In this document: positions 1 to 12,300 of the stretch, piece after piece
How the letters are laid out: each line of letters starts with the position of its first letter
How positions within the stretch are numbered: the stretch's first letter is position 1
NCBI RefSeq assembly: GCF_026212465.1
Contig: NC_080059.1
Span: 13,795,773 to 13,859,772, forward strand
Source of the DNA: Amaranthus tricolor
Taxonomy: Eukaryota; Streptophyta; Magnoliopsida; Caryophyllales; Amaranthaceae
Reading direction: 5' to 3'
Length of the DNA stretch: 64,000 nucleotides
Translations under genes and position numbers: made by a program
Notes under the pieces: model-generated
What the model was told of the DNA's origin: nothing
Databases searched by the model: none
What the model saw: only the letters and a program-made list of their open reading frames with translations

Positions 1-1262
1 TAATTGGAATTGAAATATCATTGTTATTGTTCCCATGGCAGTTTTGGATCATTACGATCACTATAGGGGTATGCATACTTTGGCCTTTGACGACCTGAAC
101 AGGACGGGCAACGTCTTAGGTCAGAGGTTGCCTTGGGATTAGCTCTCCCTGGTGTATTCCTCCAAAAAATTTTGAGAATACTCTGTCGACCCGAACTGGA
201 CGGGCAACGACATGAGTTGGGTTTCGGAAAGTCAAACTTGACATTTGACTAATAGAGCCTTCGCATGTAGGATGAACTCATTGCTTGTGTGTAACTCATA
301 TAATACATTGTATGTTGTCTCTGACGTGTATTGTTATGTGCTTTGGAACTTGCTATGATGTTTTCATTCGATGACTAGTAGGTTGATTTGCAGGTGGGGA
401 CTAGTGTGTGAGGACTTATCTATTAGAACCTGTAGTCGAGCTGAATATCGTGCTGAAATTTCTATTAGAATTTTATTCACCCGAACTTTATTATTTTTAT
501 TTCAGTAAGAACATTTGAACTAGATTGCACTTGGGTTTGAAGAGGCCAGTGGGTTCTCAAGTTGTAATTTTAGATTTTCGCTGTTTTTTTTGTTATCTCG
601 TCATTTCTATTTTATTTCTTTATCACTAGAACGTCCTCGGTCCTAGAAGTGGTTTAATTTGATGTCCGATGACCGGACCAGAATTCATATTTGTATGAAT
701 TTATCCAGTTCACTTTAACCCGGACTATTACATGTATGATTTAATATGTTATAAAATGATTTGATCATATATGATTAATGAAAAGAGCATTTCATGTTAA
801 GTAAAAGGTTAGGATTATGTTATGATAAGTAAAGTTATGAAGTTGAATATATGGAGTTGAGATCATGTATTGATGTATTATCAGCTAAGTATAACAATGT
901 TGGTTATTATCAAATCATACTTACTTAAGCAATTGAGGTATTATATGTACCATGTTGTATGAATGGTAACGTGGTAGCATGAGTGTGAGTTTTGGTTTAA
1001 TCATGTATTGAGTCATGGATTATAATTAAGAAGTTATGTAAAAGCTTAAAGTATGTTTTTAAGTAAAGAGATTATGTACTCGATATGTACCCGATAACGT
1101 GAAAAATTAGTTATTGATGTGTAACGCATACAAGAGCACGAAAGTGTCAAGTATAGTTAGGGATAACGTTTAACCGACCTTGGTATGTTACGTAAAAGAT
1201 ATTCAGTCAGATTTTGAAAATGTCTTGCAAGTGTAAGTGTCAAGTATAGTAAATTGGATAGG
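1..1262. other. Gene-free stretch, probably retroelement-derived
   Basis: No ORF of note and no exon chain was found. The text looks like decayed LTR or internal retrotransposon sequence: long T/G-rich stretches with a few GC-richer blocks near 60-240 and 600-720. It is the DNA into which the solo LTR at 1268 inserted. The family was not identified. Confidence 0.4.
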
Positions 1263-1267
1263 CTCGT

Positions 1268-4249
1268 TGAAATAACCCAAAAATTAGCCGCTTAATTAAT
1301 TGTAATTAATTAAGTGTATCTAGGATTAGTATTTCTTAAGCATGATATTTTATTAGGACTTAGTAAAATATTTTAATACATTTGGGTTACTAAATTTTAA
1401 GTATGTTATTTTATTGAGACACGAAATAATATTCTATTATTTAAGGATATCAATCGTATTAAATTTGGGACAAAAGTAAGTTATGCGATGAAAATAGGGT
1501 AAAAAGTATGTGTGTCATGGTTAGACACATAAACGTATGAAGTGTCGAACATTGATTAAGTTTAGTGACACAATTTGCTTACTCATTCTTTTGATGACTA
1601 CAAACATCAGAACAAGAGAATATGATTCTCATATTATTTATCATCATTAATGAGAAAAATAATCAGTAAACAAAATCCTTTTACCTAATAAATTCAAAAT
1701 CCTCTATAATCCTATTTTCGCATCTCTTCATGTTCAAAATTCCCAAATAGAAAGAGGGAATTAATGCTCATAAATTCTGTCTAAAAATTGCAAGTTAAAG
1801 GAATCAAGCAGGGTTTTAACTGAAAGATTAAATTGAGAAAAGTGAAGTTAAAGTTTCTTAATTGGGTTTTTATTGAAGTTAGGGTTCATAGAGCATCAAA
1901 GTTGGATTAGAATCAATTAGAAGTTGTCCAAAGGTTTATTTGAAGGTTGATTGAAGTTAAAGCTTTGAAGAGGGCAAAGACCATTCATGGTTTTCAAAAA
2001 CCCTGCATATCAAGTTTTAATGGAGATTTGCTCATAAAAGAGGTAAGACACAACTAGTAAAGTTTTTAACGTTTGATTTTGAGTAATTGATTTTATATAT
2101 CAAATTCATTTGATTTATGACTATGATTTTAATTTAATATATGGTTTAATATTGAAAATCTAATTTATTATGGTTTGAGTTTTTGATGACTAAGTTATTG
2201 TTACGATTATTGAGTTAAAACTTTCATTTTGTATTCATGTTGAAGTTGAGTGATTATGATATGTTTTTGGTTGTAGTTTGAGTATTAATTAGATTTATTT
2301 GGGTACATTATGATATCAAATTAGTTTTTAGTATCAAATCGAGTTTCTAATCAAGTTATGGTTTTTGTTTAATTTTGATTAGTAATAGTTATTTGGGTTT
2401 AATTTCTACATCAATTCGGTAATTATTTCAAGTATTAAAGTTGGATTCATTTGGGTTCACTTTGAGTTCTAATTCATATGGTAGTATTTGATTAGTGGTT
2501 ACAATTTGGGGTTTTGATTCATCTTCAAAGTTTAAAAACAAAGTTCATTATAGTTCTTAAAAATTCAGGTTCTGTCTTCTCTATTCTCGACTGATTTCAA
2601 GTATATTCTGGACATTTTTAGGTTTTAGTGTCTGCATAAGATTTGTAAAGCTCTGAGTCATGGTCGTGTAGGTACTTGAATTGCTCCCAAATGAGTCCGT
2701 ATGAGAGAGTTATGACCAAAATACTAACAGACTGTCATAAAAATTGAGAATAACCAATCATGAGATTAATTGTTCAAATTGGGATTTCAATTGGGTATTT
2801 CTTTAATCAAGTATTTAAGATTATTTTATGTTTCTTTTATTAGGTAATTATGGATAGTATGAATTTTTTGAGTATTATTGATGGTGATGAAAAAGGGAAC
2901 TTGGATTGTTATCTTTTGGCGTTATAAGTTGATGTACACAAGGTGTATGTTCAAATGCATCAATGAAGTTCTTTGGTTTTCTAATTTGATTTTTGGTTGA
3001 AGAATTTATTCATAAAGGTAACCTACAAGCAAACTACTTTCTTTTAAATTTAATTTACGTATTTTAACGTTCAAGTTATGTTTTATAAGGTGTGGTATTA
3101 CTGCTGCTATTATTTGAGTAAAATTGTATAATTTTTGGTGTTCGAAATTTGGATTTTGACTTCGTTTGACCTTACTTTTAGTCCTTGATCAAAATTATGT
3201 TTTGCATGTTCACAGCTTTATGAATATGAGCTTTTAAATATATTGTACTATGAAAATGAGTTATGGTTATTGATTTCAAAGAAAATCAAGTGATTTATTG
3301 ATTCGTTTTATATTGAAATGTTCGACATTGAAAAATGTCCGTTTTTGGGAATTGGCAACGGACATTTATATCCGAGTTATTGTGAAATCCTATAGCGTGA
3401 TAATAGGTAATGGTTATTCGGATCGGTCTTGAGCCCCGGATCCCGTTTCATTCTTGCAAGAACCGTATTTTCGGTGATGACAATCACCCGTGTTCTCAGG
3501 ATTTAGATCAAGCGTACTTCCTGACGGTCCATATATTCCCACGTTTTAAACTGTTGTTACATTAATGAGTTTTTAATAAATATGTTTGGTATATAAAGCT
3601 TTGTTTGTTTTGCAATGAAAGCATATGTTTCATTTGCCGTATTGTTTCGCTATTGACTTATAAAATAATAGCCGTATTTTGATTTTGCTATTAACTTGTA
3701 AAGTTATAGCCGTATTTTGATTCGTTATGAAATTAAGGTTCATAGTCGTGTTTATGTTGATACCAAACAGTGTTTTTACAAGAGTTTGGATTTGGCTATA
3801 ATAATGTTTTAGGTAGTTACCAATTGAGCAAAGAATTTGCTTGGAGATTTTGTTAATGACTTGTATATAAATGTGATAGTTTTTCAGATTACTCAACAAT
3901 TCAATTGTTGACAGTCTTGATGGGGCATATCCCTTATGGGGAATAGATCCATTTTCAGATTAGCTCTGATGTGGAGACGATGCCTACTTGTATTGTGTGT
4001 TATGTGCGAGACGAGGACTTCTTTTTGAAATACAAATTTAAATTAGATGTTTGTAAATTAAATTGTAATAATTTTATAATATTTTGTAAATAATATTCAC
4101 TTAGTTATGTAAAACGTTTTAAATACTCTGATATTGGTTTGCTGCTGCTATCGAGCCACAGGTTGGATTCAGCCCAGACTTCTATAAGTCTTCCACTATG
4201 CTTTGTAGACAATATTATTATATTGTTTACGCTGGTTTGGGCTATTTCA
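1268..4249 (+). mobile_element. Solo LTR, 2,982 bp, Gypsy-like
   Basis: The block begins TGAAATAACCC and ends GGGCTATTTCA, so it has TG...CA ends with matching inverted termini. It is flanked on both sides by the same 5 bp, CTCGT (1263-1267 and 4250-4254), the target duplication left by an LTR-retrotransposon integrase. There is no second LTR, primer-binding site or pol sequence next to it, so this is what LTR-LTR recombination leaves behind. A length of about 3 kb suits the long LTRs of some plant Gypsy lineages; the lineage is inferred. ORFs inside are short and look like chance. Orientation is given as read and cannot be proved without internal sequence. Confidence 0.8.
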
Positions 4250-4254
4250 CTCGT

Positions 4255-4860
4255 GTCTTGTTCCTTGGATTAAGTGCAAGGAGTTAGATAATTATATGTA
4301 TATCGTAGTATGGATCATTTGGGGAATATTGGTTAAGTTTGATGATCCAAATATAGTATTATGGGTTGTTATGATGGAATTAAAAGATTGTATAGATGGG
4401 ATAGCTATGAATGTAGTGATTGAATCACTATGAATACTCTATATTGTTCTTGTTCAAAAGTTTATCGTAAAATGCCTTCCTAAATGTATAACTTAGCTAA
4501 TGATTCAGTTGCATAACTAAAGTTCTCATCTACATATATAAAACTCATTAACGTTTTAAAGTAAAGCATTGAGTACTCGATTTTTTGTTCTGAGATTAAC
4601 TTGCCAAGTAAATATAAATGTTTTAAATGCAAATTGAGTTGTTAAAGTATTAAAATGAGGTTATATGTATAACCAACATGTTATATATATACCCAACAAT
4701 CAATTTCAACAAAACAAAGTGAGGGAGACATTCCAATATGTAAGTATCAACTCTAACTACTTTTCATTTCTATGTACTTCTCAATGCCTTCACCATTTTC
4801 TATCTCTTATTTGGTTTCATATATTCTCTTATGTGACAAGAGGTCATCATATTAGGGTTT
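4255..4860. other. Gene-free flank of the solo LTR
   Basis: This continues the sequence interrupted by the solo LTR (the copy of the target site ends at 4254). No coding signal, RNA gene or clear repeat was seen. Confidence 0.35.
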
Positions 4861-6885
4861 AGAAGACCCACATGGTAACACCTTAGCCAAAGAGGGTGAC
4901 GGCCATGCCAGTGCCCAATGGCAAAGTATGATCATACCCCGTACAACGATCATATACAGATGATCCATGCCTCCGAGAATTAAACCAACTGGGGTACCAA
5001 TCCAGTGGAGTCACGATAAACAACCATCTTGACATCTCATCGATAAGGGCTCATTCCCATTCATAAAACACAATTTACAACTTTCCAATTAAGGAAATCA
5101 TTCCCATTCCATCTCATACAATCTAACATTTCACTCACGTGTCATCAAAACCCATTCTCTACCTTTTCTAAATACCAATCCACACTTGAAACAACAACTT
5201 GCTAATGTTTGACAGCAAATCATAGTCATAGTCATATAATTCTTTTTACGCGAAGAAAACATATTCAACATGGATGCAAGAGTTAGCTACTGCGCGTACG
5301 TGCCTGCAATTACAAGATAACAAGTCGCAACAATTACTCCGAAAGAGGTTCTTACGCCCCTCTTATGAACCGGACACCTATACACGTTTAAAGTAAGACT
5401 AATAAGTCCACTTGACTTCATTTAGGAGCTACTTGCTTAACGAAGTACCCTACTTCGATCCTTACAAGCCACAACTCATATGAATATGCAATCTAATCAT
5501 AAACACAACATGTTTACTCACAAACAATGCCATCGATCAATCTAACTATAACATTAGTTTTCATTAAATTCTAAAACAAGGCATGTTTGAGGGAAAAAGA
5601 TTCAATTTATACACTTTTGCAATAAAACAAGACTATGTGGCCTTAAATAGTTTAATGTAGTGTATTACACTCAATTTCAATGCATAATGATAATGATTTT
5701 CAATCAAATTTGTTTCATTCCTCAAGGTTTGAGGTGACAAAGCATAAAAACAAAGCAATTAGTAGGATAGACATCTCATAACCATAATAAGAAATTAGTT
5801 TGGCAACAATTTAATACTAACCACAACAATTAAACATCAACCATGTACCCATAATTAACAATGACAACACTTAATCATCGCTAGCAAAACATGATTCAAT
5901 AATTCTTTAATAGTAATTTTATACAATAATTCTTTAATAGTAATTTTATACAATAATTCTTTATTAGAAATTTTATACAAGAATTCTTTATTATTACTTT
6001 TTATCACCATAAAACCAACAACAATACTCACATTCACCACCATTAGTACAATTAATTATATTTAAATATTAAAAGTGACCAACAATCCTAACTATTTTTA
6101 ATCATCAAAACCACCATTATTAAGCAAAAACAATACTTATCAAAAGCTTCTATAAATTTGTCCAATATCACAAAATCACCCAAATACATAAAAGTAGTAC
6201 ATACTGCCTTCAATTTCATCCCCAACACAAACCCTAACTTATTCATTTTCAAATCTCACCTCTAACACTTACCGATTACAAATTCTATCAAGATATAAAC
6301 TAATTTAAACTAAGATTTATGAATATACCCAAAACTTTTAAGATTAAAAGCACTAATTAAAAATAAGGATGAAAAAGCTCACAAAAATGGAGGAGAGAGA
6401 AAAGGTCCGTGGGGACAACCACCGGCTGGTGGTGGCTGCTGGCGGAGGCCAGCTTCTGGTGGCGCTGGTTGTGGCGGCGGTAGCCAATGATTGTAGTGGT
6501 GGTGGTTTGGTGTTGTGAGGGAGGGAGATGGAGGAAGGAGAAGATTAAAGGGAGGTTATGGAAGACGAGAAAAAAAAAAAGGTGAGGAGTTTTATTTGTG
6601 TTAAATTTAAAAACCCCACTCATTCTTTACTTATGTATATTATCTACAAGACCTAAAAATAACTCAAGCCATACTAACTTTGATTTATTTTAATAATAAT
6701 ATTAATAATCAAAATTATAATAATAATAATTGTTGACTACTTAAATAAATGAAATAAAAAAAATATATACATCTAAAAACTTATTCAATTAGTCGATAAT
6801 AAATATATTAAATTATTTTTTTTCAAATTATTTAAAAAAATTTACAATGTTGACGTATTAAATATTTAAATTACAGAGTGTTACA
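4861..6885 (-). mobile_element. LTR-like sequence, ends unproven
   Basis: Read on the minus strand, this block starts TGTAACACTCTG at 6885, a common opening for plant Gypsy LTRs. It continues through a GC-richer stretch (about 4870-5060) that resembles LTR regulatory or polyadenylation sequence. No matching target duplication was found at the left end, so the left boundary is a guess and the copy may be truncated. It holds no pol genes. The G/T-rich patch near 6410-6540 gives only low-complexity ORFs. Confidence 0.4.
5897..6003. repeat. 27 bp minisatellite, 4 units
   Basis: Four head-to-tail units start at about 5897, 5924, 5951 and 5978, each opening CAATAATTC or CAAGAATTC. The last two carry a few substitutions. 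On the minus strand they give an ORF with a 9-residue period, which is a by-product of the repeat and not a gene. It lies inside the LTR-like block. Confidence 0.85.
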
Positions 6886-6975
6886 TACATACTCTTACCT
6901 TCAAGGAAGTTTCACTAGATTTACGACAATATCCAATCATCATAAACGGAAAACCACATAACCACATGCACTAGA

Positions 6976-7221
6976 TCAACTAATTTCTGGATGAATTACA
7001 TCATATAAGTCTTGCAAATTCTCTCTGAACCTATGACAACGTAAATAAATACAAGTTGCAAAATGATCTTGCTTTTGCTTATAAGAAGCACATATGAAAT
7101 GAAATTCAATGGGATTACTTATCTCATTAGCCCAAATATGAAATTCATTTACTAATTGAAATAACCTATCCGTAATAAAATACGAAGAGTAATTTACTTC
7201 ATCATCACCTAATTTCTCCAT
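6976..7221 (-). CDS. Unrecognised ORF, 81 aa, maybe transposon N-terminus
   Basis: The open frame runs from ATG at 7221 to TGA and encodes a non-repetitive, protein-like sequence with the element FITDRLF followed by a WANEI segment. Plant MULE/FAR1-type transposases often begin with a similar stretch (a W-A-N/Q motif after a conserved F), so this could be an N-terminal remnant, but the match is weak. Upstream (7222-7440) there is A/T-rich leader-like sequence without further coding. No downstream exon was found. It is treated as a hypothetical fragment. Confidence 0.25.
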   Translation of the reverse strand: MEKLGDDEVNYSSYFITDRLFQLVNEFHIWANEISNPIEFHFICASYKQKQDHFATCIYLRCHRFRENLQDLYDVIHPEIS

Positions 7222-7479
7222 GATATCTTGTACAAATTCTTAAACAATAAAATTAAAATTTTTTCTAAGCACAAAGTTGATTAAATTCTGAAAATTTACG
7301 AAATTTTAAAAAAGATTAGTTACCTCGATATTTTCGTGGGTGAATTCGACTTTACACATACAAATATTAGTTAAACAAGTTGAGATTGACTTGAGAGGGT
7401 TTAGTTTAATGAAAAGCTAGAGAGATTATCACTAAGGACAAAAAAGTAAAAGCGGTGGCGATGAAATTTAAAAGGTAAC

Positions 7480-9047
7480 AACATATGGTAATGCCGTTGA
7501 AAAGATTGTTGTCCTGCTTAGGCGAGGTTCATCCCTAAAAGGCAAATGCTGCATTCAGGGTCGTCTTAAACTTTTCGAAAGTCCTGGTCTAATATTAATA
7601 TTGTGCCCCAACAAAAAAAATTAAAAACTTTATTTTAAAAATAAATTACTTTATTATAATTGTAAAAATGAAAGAAAATAAAAATAAAGAAATTTAAAAA
7701 AGAAATTAAAAAATCAACAAAAAATATAGTTAAAACAAAGAAAATTAGTTCACATACAATATTTAAATAAAACATTAAAATCGAAAAATAAATTCAAGAT
7801 TACGGAATTATAATGGTGAAAATCAAAAAATTAAAATTAAAATTTTACTTACTCTAATAAAGCCCAGCTGAAATTAACAAGAAATTTGGATTTTAATGAA
7901 ATCTTTGCTTGGTTTTTAACAATGGTGCTTAATGGTACTCATTTAAGAAGGTAACAAAGAATGGTGCTTGACTGCTTGACAATGAACAACATTAAACTCT
8001 TTTTACAACCATAGCAAACTAATGTCTTTGATTCAAAGAAAGTTTTTTTAAATATTTTTTTTTAGAATATAAATGGTCAAAGTTGCTTTTTTTATTGGAA
8101 TGTCAAAATGTATTGGTAAGGAAAGTTGCTTTATTATTAGTGACTATCCTCTAGTCTCTACTTATCTTTCTCAATTACAAATGATAGAAAATAATTATTT
8201 GTTATTTTGGATTATATGTTTACATTATATAGGCCCTTAATATTTTCATATTTTTTGGGGTCCTGTGCAAAAGACTAGCTTGCCCTCTACATAATCGGCC
8301 CTGGCTACATTATATCCTCCTTGCCTTTGAATTCATCAAGGGCTACTCAAGGTCTCACTTAACCCCAAGATGTTTGATCAAGATCGACCTCAAAAAGGCC
8401 TATGATTCTATTAAATGGAAGTTCATACCAAGCAATGCTTAAAGGAACTTAGGCTTCCCTAGCACTTTTATTAATTGGATCATGGTTTGTGTTCAATTTG
8501 TCTCTTACTTTATTCTCATCAATGGAAGACCCGTCCTCCCTTTAAAGGTACCAAAGGGTTCCCCTATCTTTTTCATTTTGAACATGGAATACCTATCTAG
8601 ATTCATAGCTCATACGGCACTTCCATCAAATTCCACCCAATGTGCTTCAAATTGAAGATAACACATCTTTTATTTGCATATTCTGTCTATCCTGATCGAA
8701 CATGTCTGAGGGAGTCAAACAAGTGGAAAGTCTCTGCAGAAGTTATCTATGGACAGGGGGTCTCAATCTTAATAAATTTGTTCGTTTGGAACAAAGCTGC
8801 ATTGATCAAACAACTTTGGGCCATTGCTTCCGAGAAAGATGGCCTATGGGTAAAGTCGGTTCACTCTTCGTATTTTATCAGACATGATGAGTGAATCGGT
8901 TCAACCCTTTCTAGAAGATGGGTTCCAAATTTCATACCGATGTTGTGTTCAAGCGTGGTGCTTTTCTTTGTTTACGGTGTTTGGCTGGATGATGTAACAC
9001 CTTTTCTTTTAGTAAGTAATAAAATTTTATTTGCCGGAAAAAAAAAA
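7480..9047 (+). pseudogene. LINE reverse transcriptase remnant
   Basis: A decayed non-LTR retrotransposon. Around 7520-7555 it reads FIPKRQMLH, and at 8312-8420 YILLAFEFIKGY then CLIKIDLKKAYDSIKW, the A-domain of plant LINE RTs including the catalytic Asp in KKAYDS. Next comes a segment with NGRPVLPLKVPKGSP near 8520-8560. After a deletion the frame resumes with WNKAALIKQLWAI and DGLWVKSVHSSY (about 8790-8870), typical of the C-terminal LINE region before RNase H or the zinc knuckle. Stops and deletions break it. It ends in a short poly(A) at about 9039-9047. A hAT-like element (7556-8303) interrupts it. The 5' boundary is uncertain. Confidence 0.8.
7556..8303. mobile_element. Non-autonomous hAT-like element, 748 bp
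   Basis: The element starts CAGGGTCG and ends CGGCCCTG, imperfect short terminal inverted repeats of the hAT type. The 8 bp outside are GCTGCATT (7548-7555) and GCTACATT (8304-8311), 7 of 8 identical, and an 8 bp target duplication is the hallmark of hAT transposases. The interior is A/T-rich with no transposase frame, so it must have been mobilised in trans. Removing the element plus one target copy restores the LINE reading frame exactly, which independently fixes both ends. Confidence 0.88.
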
Positions 9048-9302
9048 CAAAGAGTGCTCATATTGAGCACAAAAAACCGACTAGGAGAGAACTTCCTTTT
9101 CTTCAAGAGTCGTTGCATTTTGCGATGAAACAATTATATACAAAAGGTAGGAAGAAACTCCCAACATGAGTCTATTTTGACATTTGAACATGCACAATTC
9201 TTGCATGTTTTACATTCTGCAGACACTCCATAAAAAATCAGCTTAAAAGAGTAACTAAAACATAGGTTCTGTATATACCATCTTGGCAGAAACTGTAGAA
9301 TC

Positions 9303-12300
9303 CTAATTGATTTCAACCATCCAACCCTTCTTGTCCTCTATCGAACCAGTTTGAATCGCAACGTAAGTTGACGACAGCATCTTTGATACTGAGTTCTCAC
9401 CTGTTCTGTATTCAACTCTGCATTTGAGAAATACTATTCCATTTAGTCAAGTCCTAAAATTTATTATAAAAATCAACTTTGTAAAGGATAAAGTTGGGGA
9501 CTAGGCTCATTGTCAGTTATCATGCTGTTGATACTATAGTCCAAATTGTTCAAATTTGTTGTTATCTTGTGTGCTTTTCTAGTTGGTTAACTGAATATGA
9601 AGTCAATGTATATCTCATAGGAAATATCCGTTGGATAAGTTATGTTGACAGTCGGACGCGATTGGGACACTTGGACATTTAGTTTGGTTCTAAATCTTGG
9701 GATTTTTCACAAACTAGCCAAGTCGGATACTTGAATATGTATCTGTGTCTGACATATGTATACTTACGAGCTCTAGTAACATAGAGATGATCAGTACAAG
9801 TTCAGGTTAGGCAAGTCCATGTGCTATCTAGTTTAAGCTTTGAAGTCGATGTCATGTTTAAGCAAGTCGGTTCAGTTTCTATAATCGGCTAAAAGTAGAT
9901 AGGTTGATTATGTACCTTTGACCTTTGTAAGTAATGCTACCCACAGGAGCAACAACAACGGCAGTTCCAGTGCCAAAAACTTCATCGGCGTCAAGCAAGT
10001 CTTCCACTGGGATTGGCCGCTCCTCAACCTATAATAAAATTTGCACCGAGCTGTAGTGAGGTGGAAAAAATATAGTTGATAAAGCTTGAACAGTAATGAT
10101 TTTAGGCTTCATGAAAACACTATGACGTACATTGTAACCAAGATCGCTGGCTATTTCCATGATGCTTTTTCTAGTGACGCCTGGGAGTATAGTGCCATTT
10201 ACTGGGGGAGTTGAGATTGTGTTTCCCTGAAATTTAGTATAAAATTTGATGAACCATACTTCACTTAGCAGTTTCTTTCATAACATGCAGTCGAGCTAAT
10301 GGGTTTCGGAAGCATTACCTTTACAATGAATATGTTACAAGACGAGACTTCCTCAATGTATTTTCCATTTACAGAATCAAGGTATAAAACATCCGAAAAT
10401 CCATTACTCTTTGCCCTCATCAGTGGCCTCAATGCCTAACAAAAACAAAGTTATGTACTCAATAGACCTTATATACTCCAATGTAATATAAATGAGAAAA
10501 TGGAATTGTCGTGCTTACAGGCCCATAGTTGCTGATTGTTTTTATTCCACCAGTACCACCACGCGAAGCACGATCAAACTCTTCTTCAATATACAAACTC
10601 AATGGGGCACTGCCTTCCTAGAAGACCAGAACGAAATACTATATGGTCAAATTGACGTATTGTAGTCTACAAAAGTCACACTTCCAGTTTTAGAGAAACA
10701 GAGAAAATATGGAGTACTACGTAATCATCTTACTTTGAAATAGTAGCCAACTGGAGAAGCATAGATTATGAACATATACTCGGGAGATGGACCGACCCCA
10801 AGGATCGGTCCACTTCCTAAGAGCAAAGGTCTCATGTAGAGGGATCCCTTACCAGGAGGAGGAATCTGTCACAGGAATTCAAAACTATAAATGTGTGGAA
10901 TCGCTCAAATTTATAAGATCAACTTAACATAATAATCTTTCACTAAGGGTAAAATAACAGTTAATCACTACATACCCAGCGCTTGTTGGCAATAACTGTC
11001 TGCTTCACAGCATCTATGAATTGGCTGGCCGAAGGGCAAGGCATGCACATTCTTTCAGCACCTACTCTCATTCGTTGAGCATTTTGATCAGGGCGAAACA
11101 AGAAAAGCCGGCCATCTTCTCTCCTGAATGCCTTCATTCCTTCAAATATGCCCTTAAAAACACAAAATCATTCATGTCAAATGCTTATATATATATAATT
11201 CAATTAATATTTAATTGTAATAAAGTACACTAGTAAGGTATCATGGAACTCCAAGCATCAGATTAAACTTTTGGTTGAAATGGTTCATTGAAATGATATT
11301 AAAGCCAACAAGACAAAAAGTTATGGATTCAAGTCTCATTTACTTAAAGTGAAATATTCAAAGGCAGGTACGAGGTGTGCATGTGTTGCTTATAAGCCAA
11401 ACTCCAAAGGGTTCTCATGTGAGGGATCCTAGGGCTCTAAACATTAGTTTAAGTTTTATATGACTGACAATTCTTCGAAGAATTCACAAAGTCGGTATGA
11501 AAACTACACTACCCTAAACATGTATGACTTATATTATAATAAGCTGCTAGTTCTAAACAAAGAAACAGAGGAATTTGCTGACCTGTCCATAGTTCAGCAC
11601 CCCAGAACAAGGGCTTAATTGAAGATTTCCATAAGGATTAAGTTGGCCTTGAGAAATAAACCCGTCTTCTTGGGAACATTTCATGAAATACATATAATCA
11701 GTGGGGGTAAGGCGAAATCCAAGACCGTCCCAGTCAATATCTGCATACTCATCATCACTACCAATTTGGCTGTCAAGGGGAAAACACAAGCTGTTGTCAG
11801 GCCAGACACAAATGGTTCATAAGCACAGCTGTTCATACAGAAATGACAAAACTCGTGTTAAATATCGGCTATTTTTAAGCTAGTTTGCTAAGAGAAAGAA
11901 TCACCAACACCAGTTCTACAGTGTAATCTCAACCAACAATGTTAGCATTGATCAAGTTTTCCAAAACAGCAATCATTGCATATCAAACTAGTTTCGTACC
12001 TATAAGCAGGGGATACTGCCTGGGATGTGTAGAAATATCGACTTTCAAGCTTAAGATACTGCATCCAAATTTTGGCAATTGATTATCATTAGCTTTTCAA
12101 TAATATTTACAACGCATAAAAAACCTTTATAGCATTATGAAACCAAGTAGAAGCGTTACAATTTAAAATAAGGTTGAGCTAGTAATTTAAACTAGGGATT
12201 AAATTACCGACAGACTAGCAAAAAAGTAACAATTTGCACGTCCGAATCAAAGAGTCATGCCACCCCCGGTGTGGCTTTGACACTATTTACAAATATTATG

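Noticed and set aside
5855..6043. Repetitive 62 aa protein
   Set aside because: Its 9-residue period is just the 27 bp minisatellite.
4861..6885. Second solo LTR with defined ends
   Set aside because: The right end is plausible but no target duplication was found at a TG start on the left, so only an LTR-like block is claimed.
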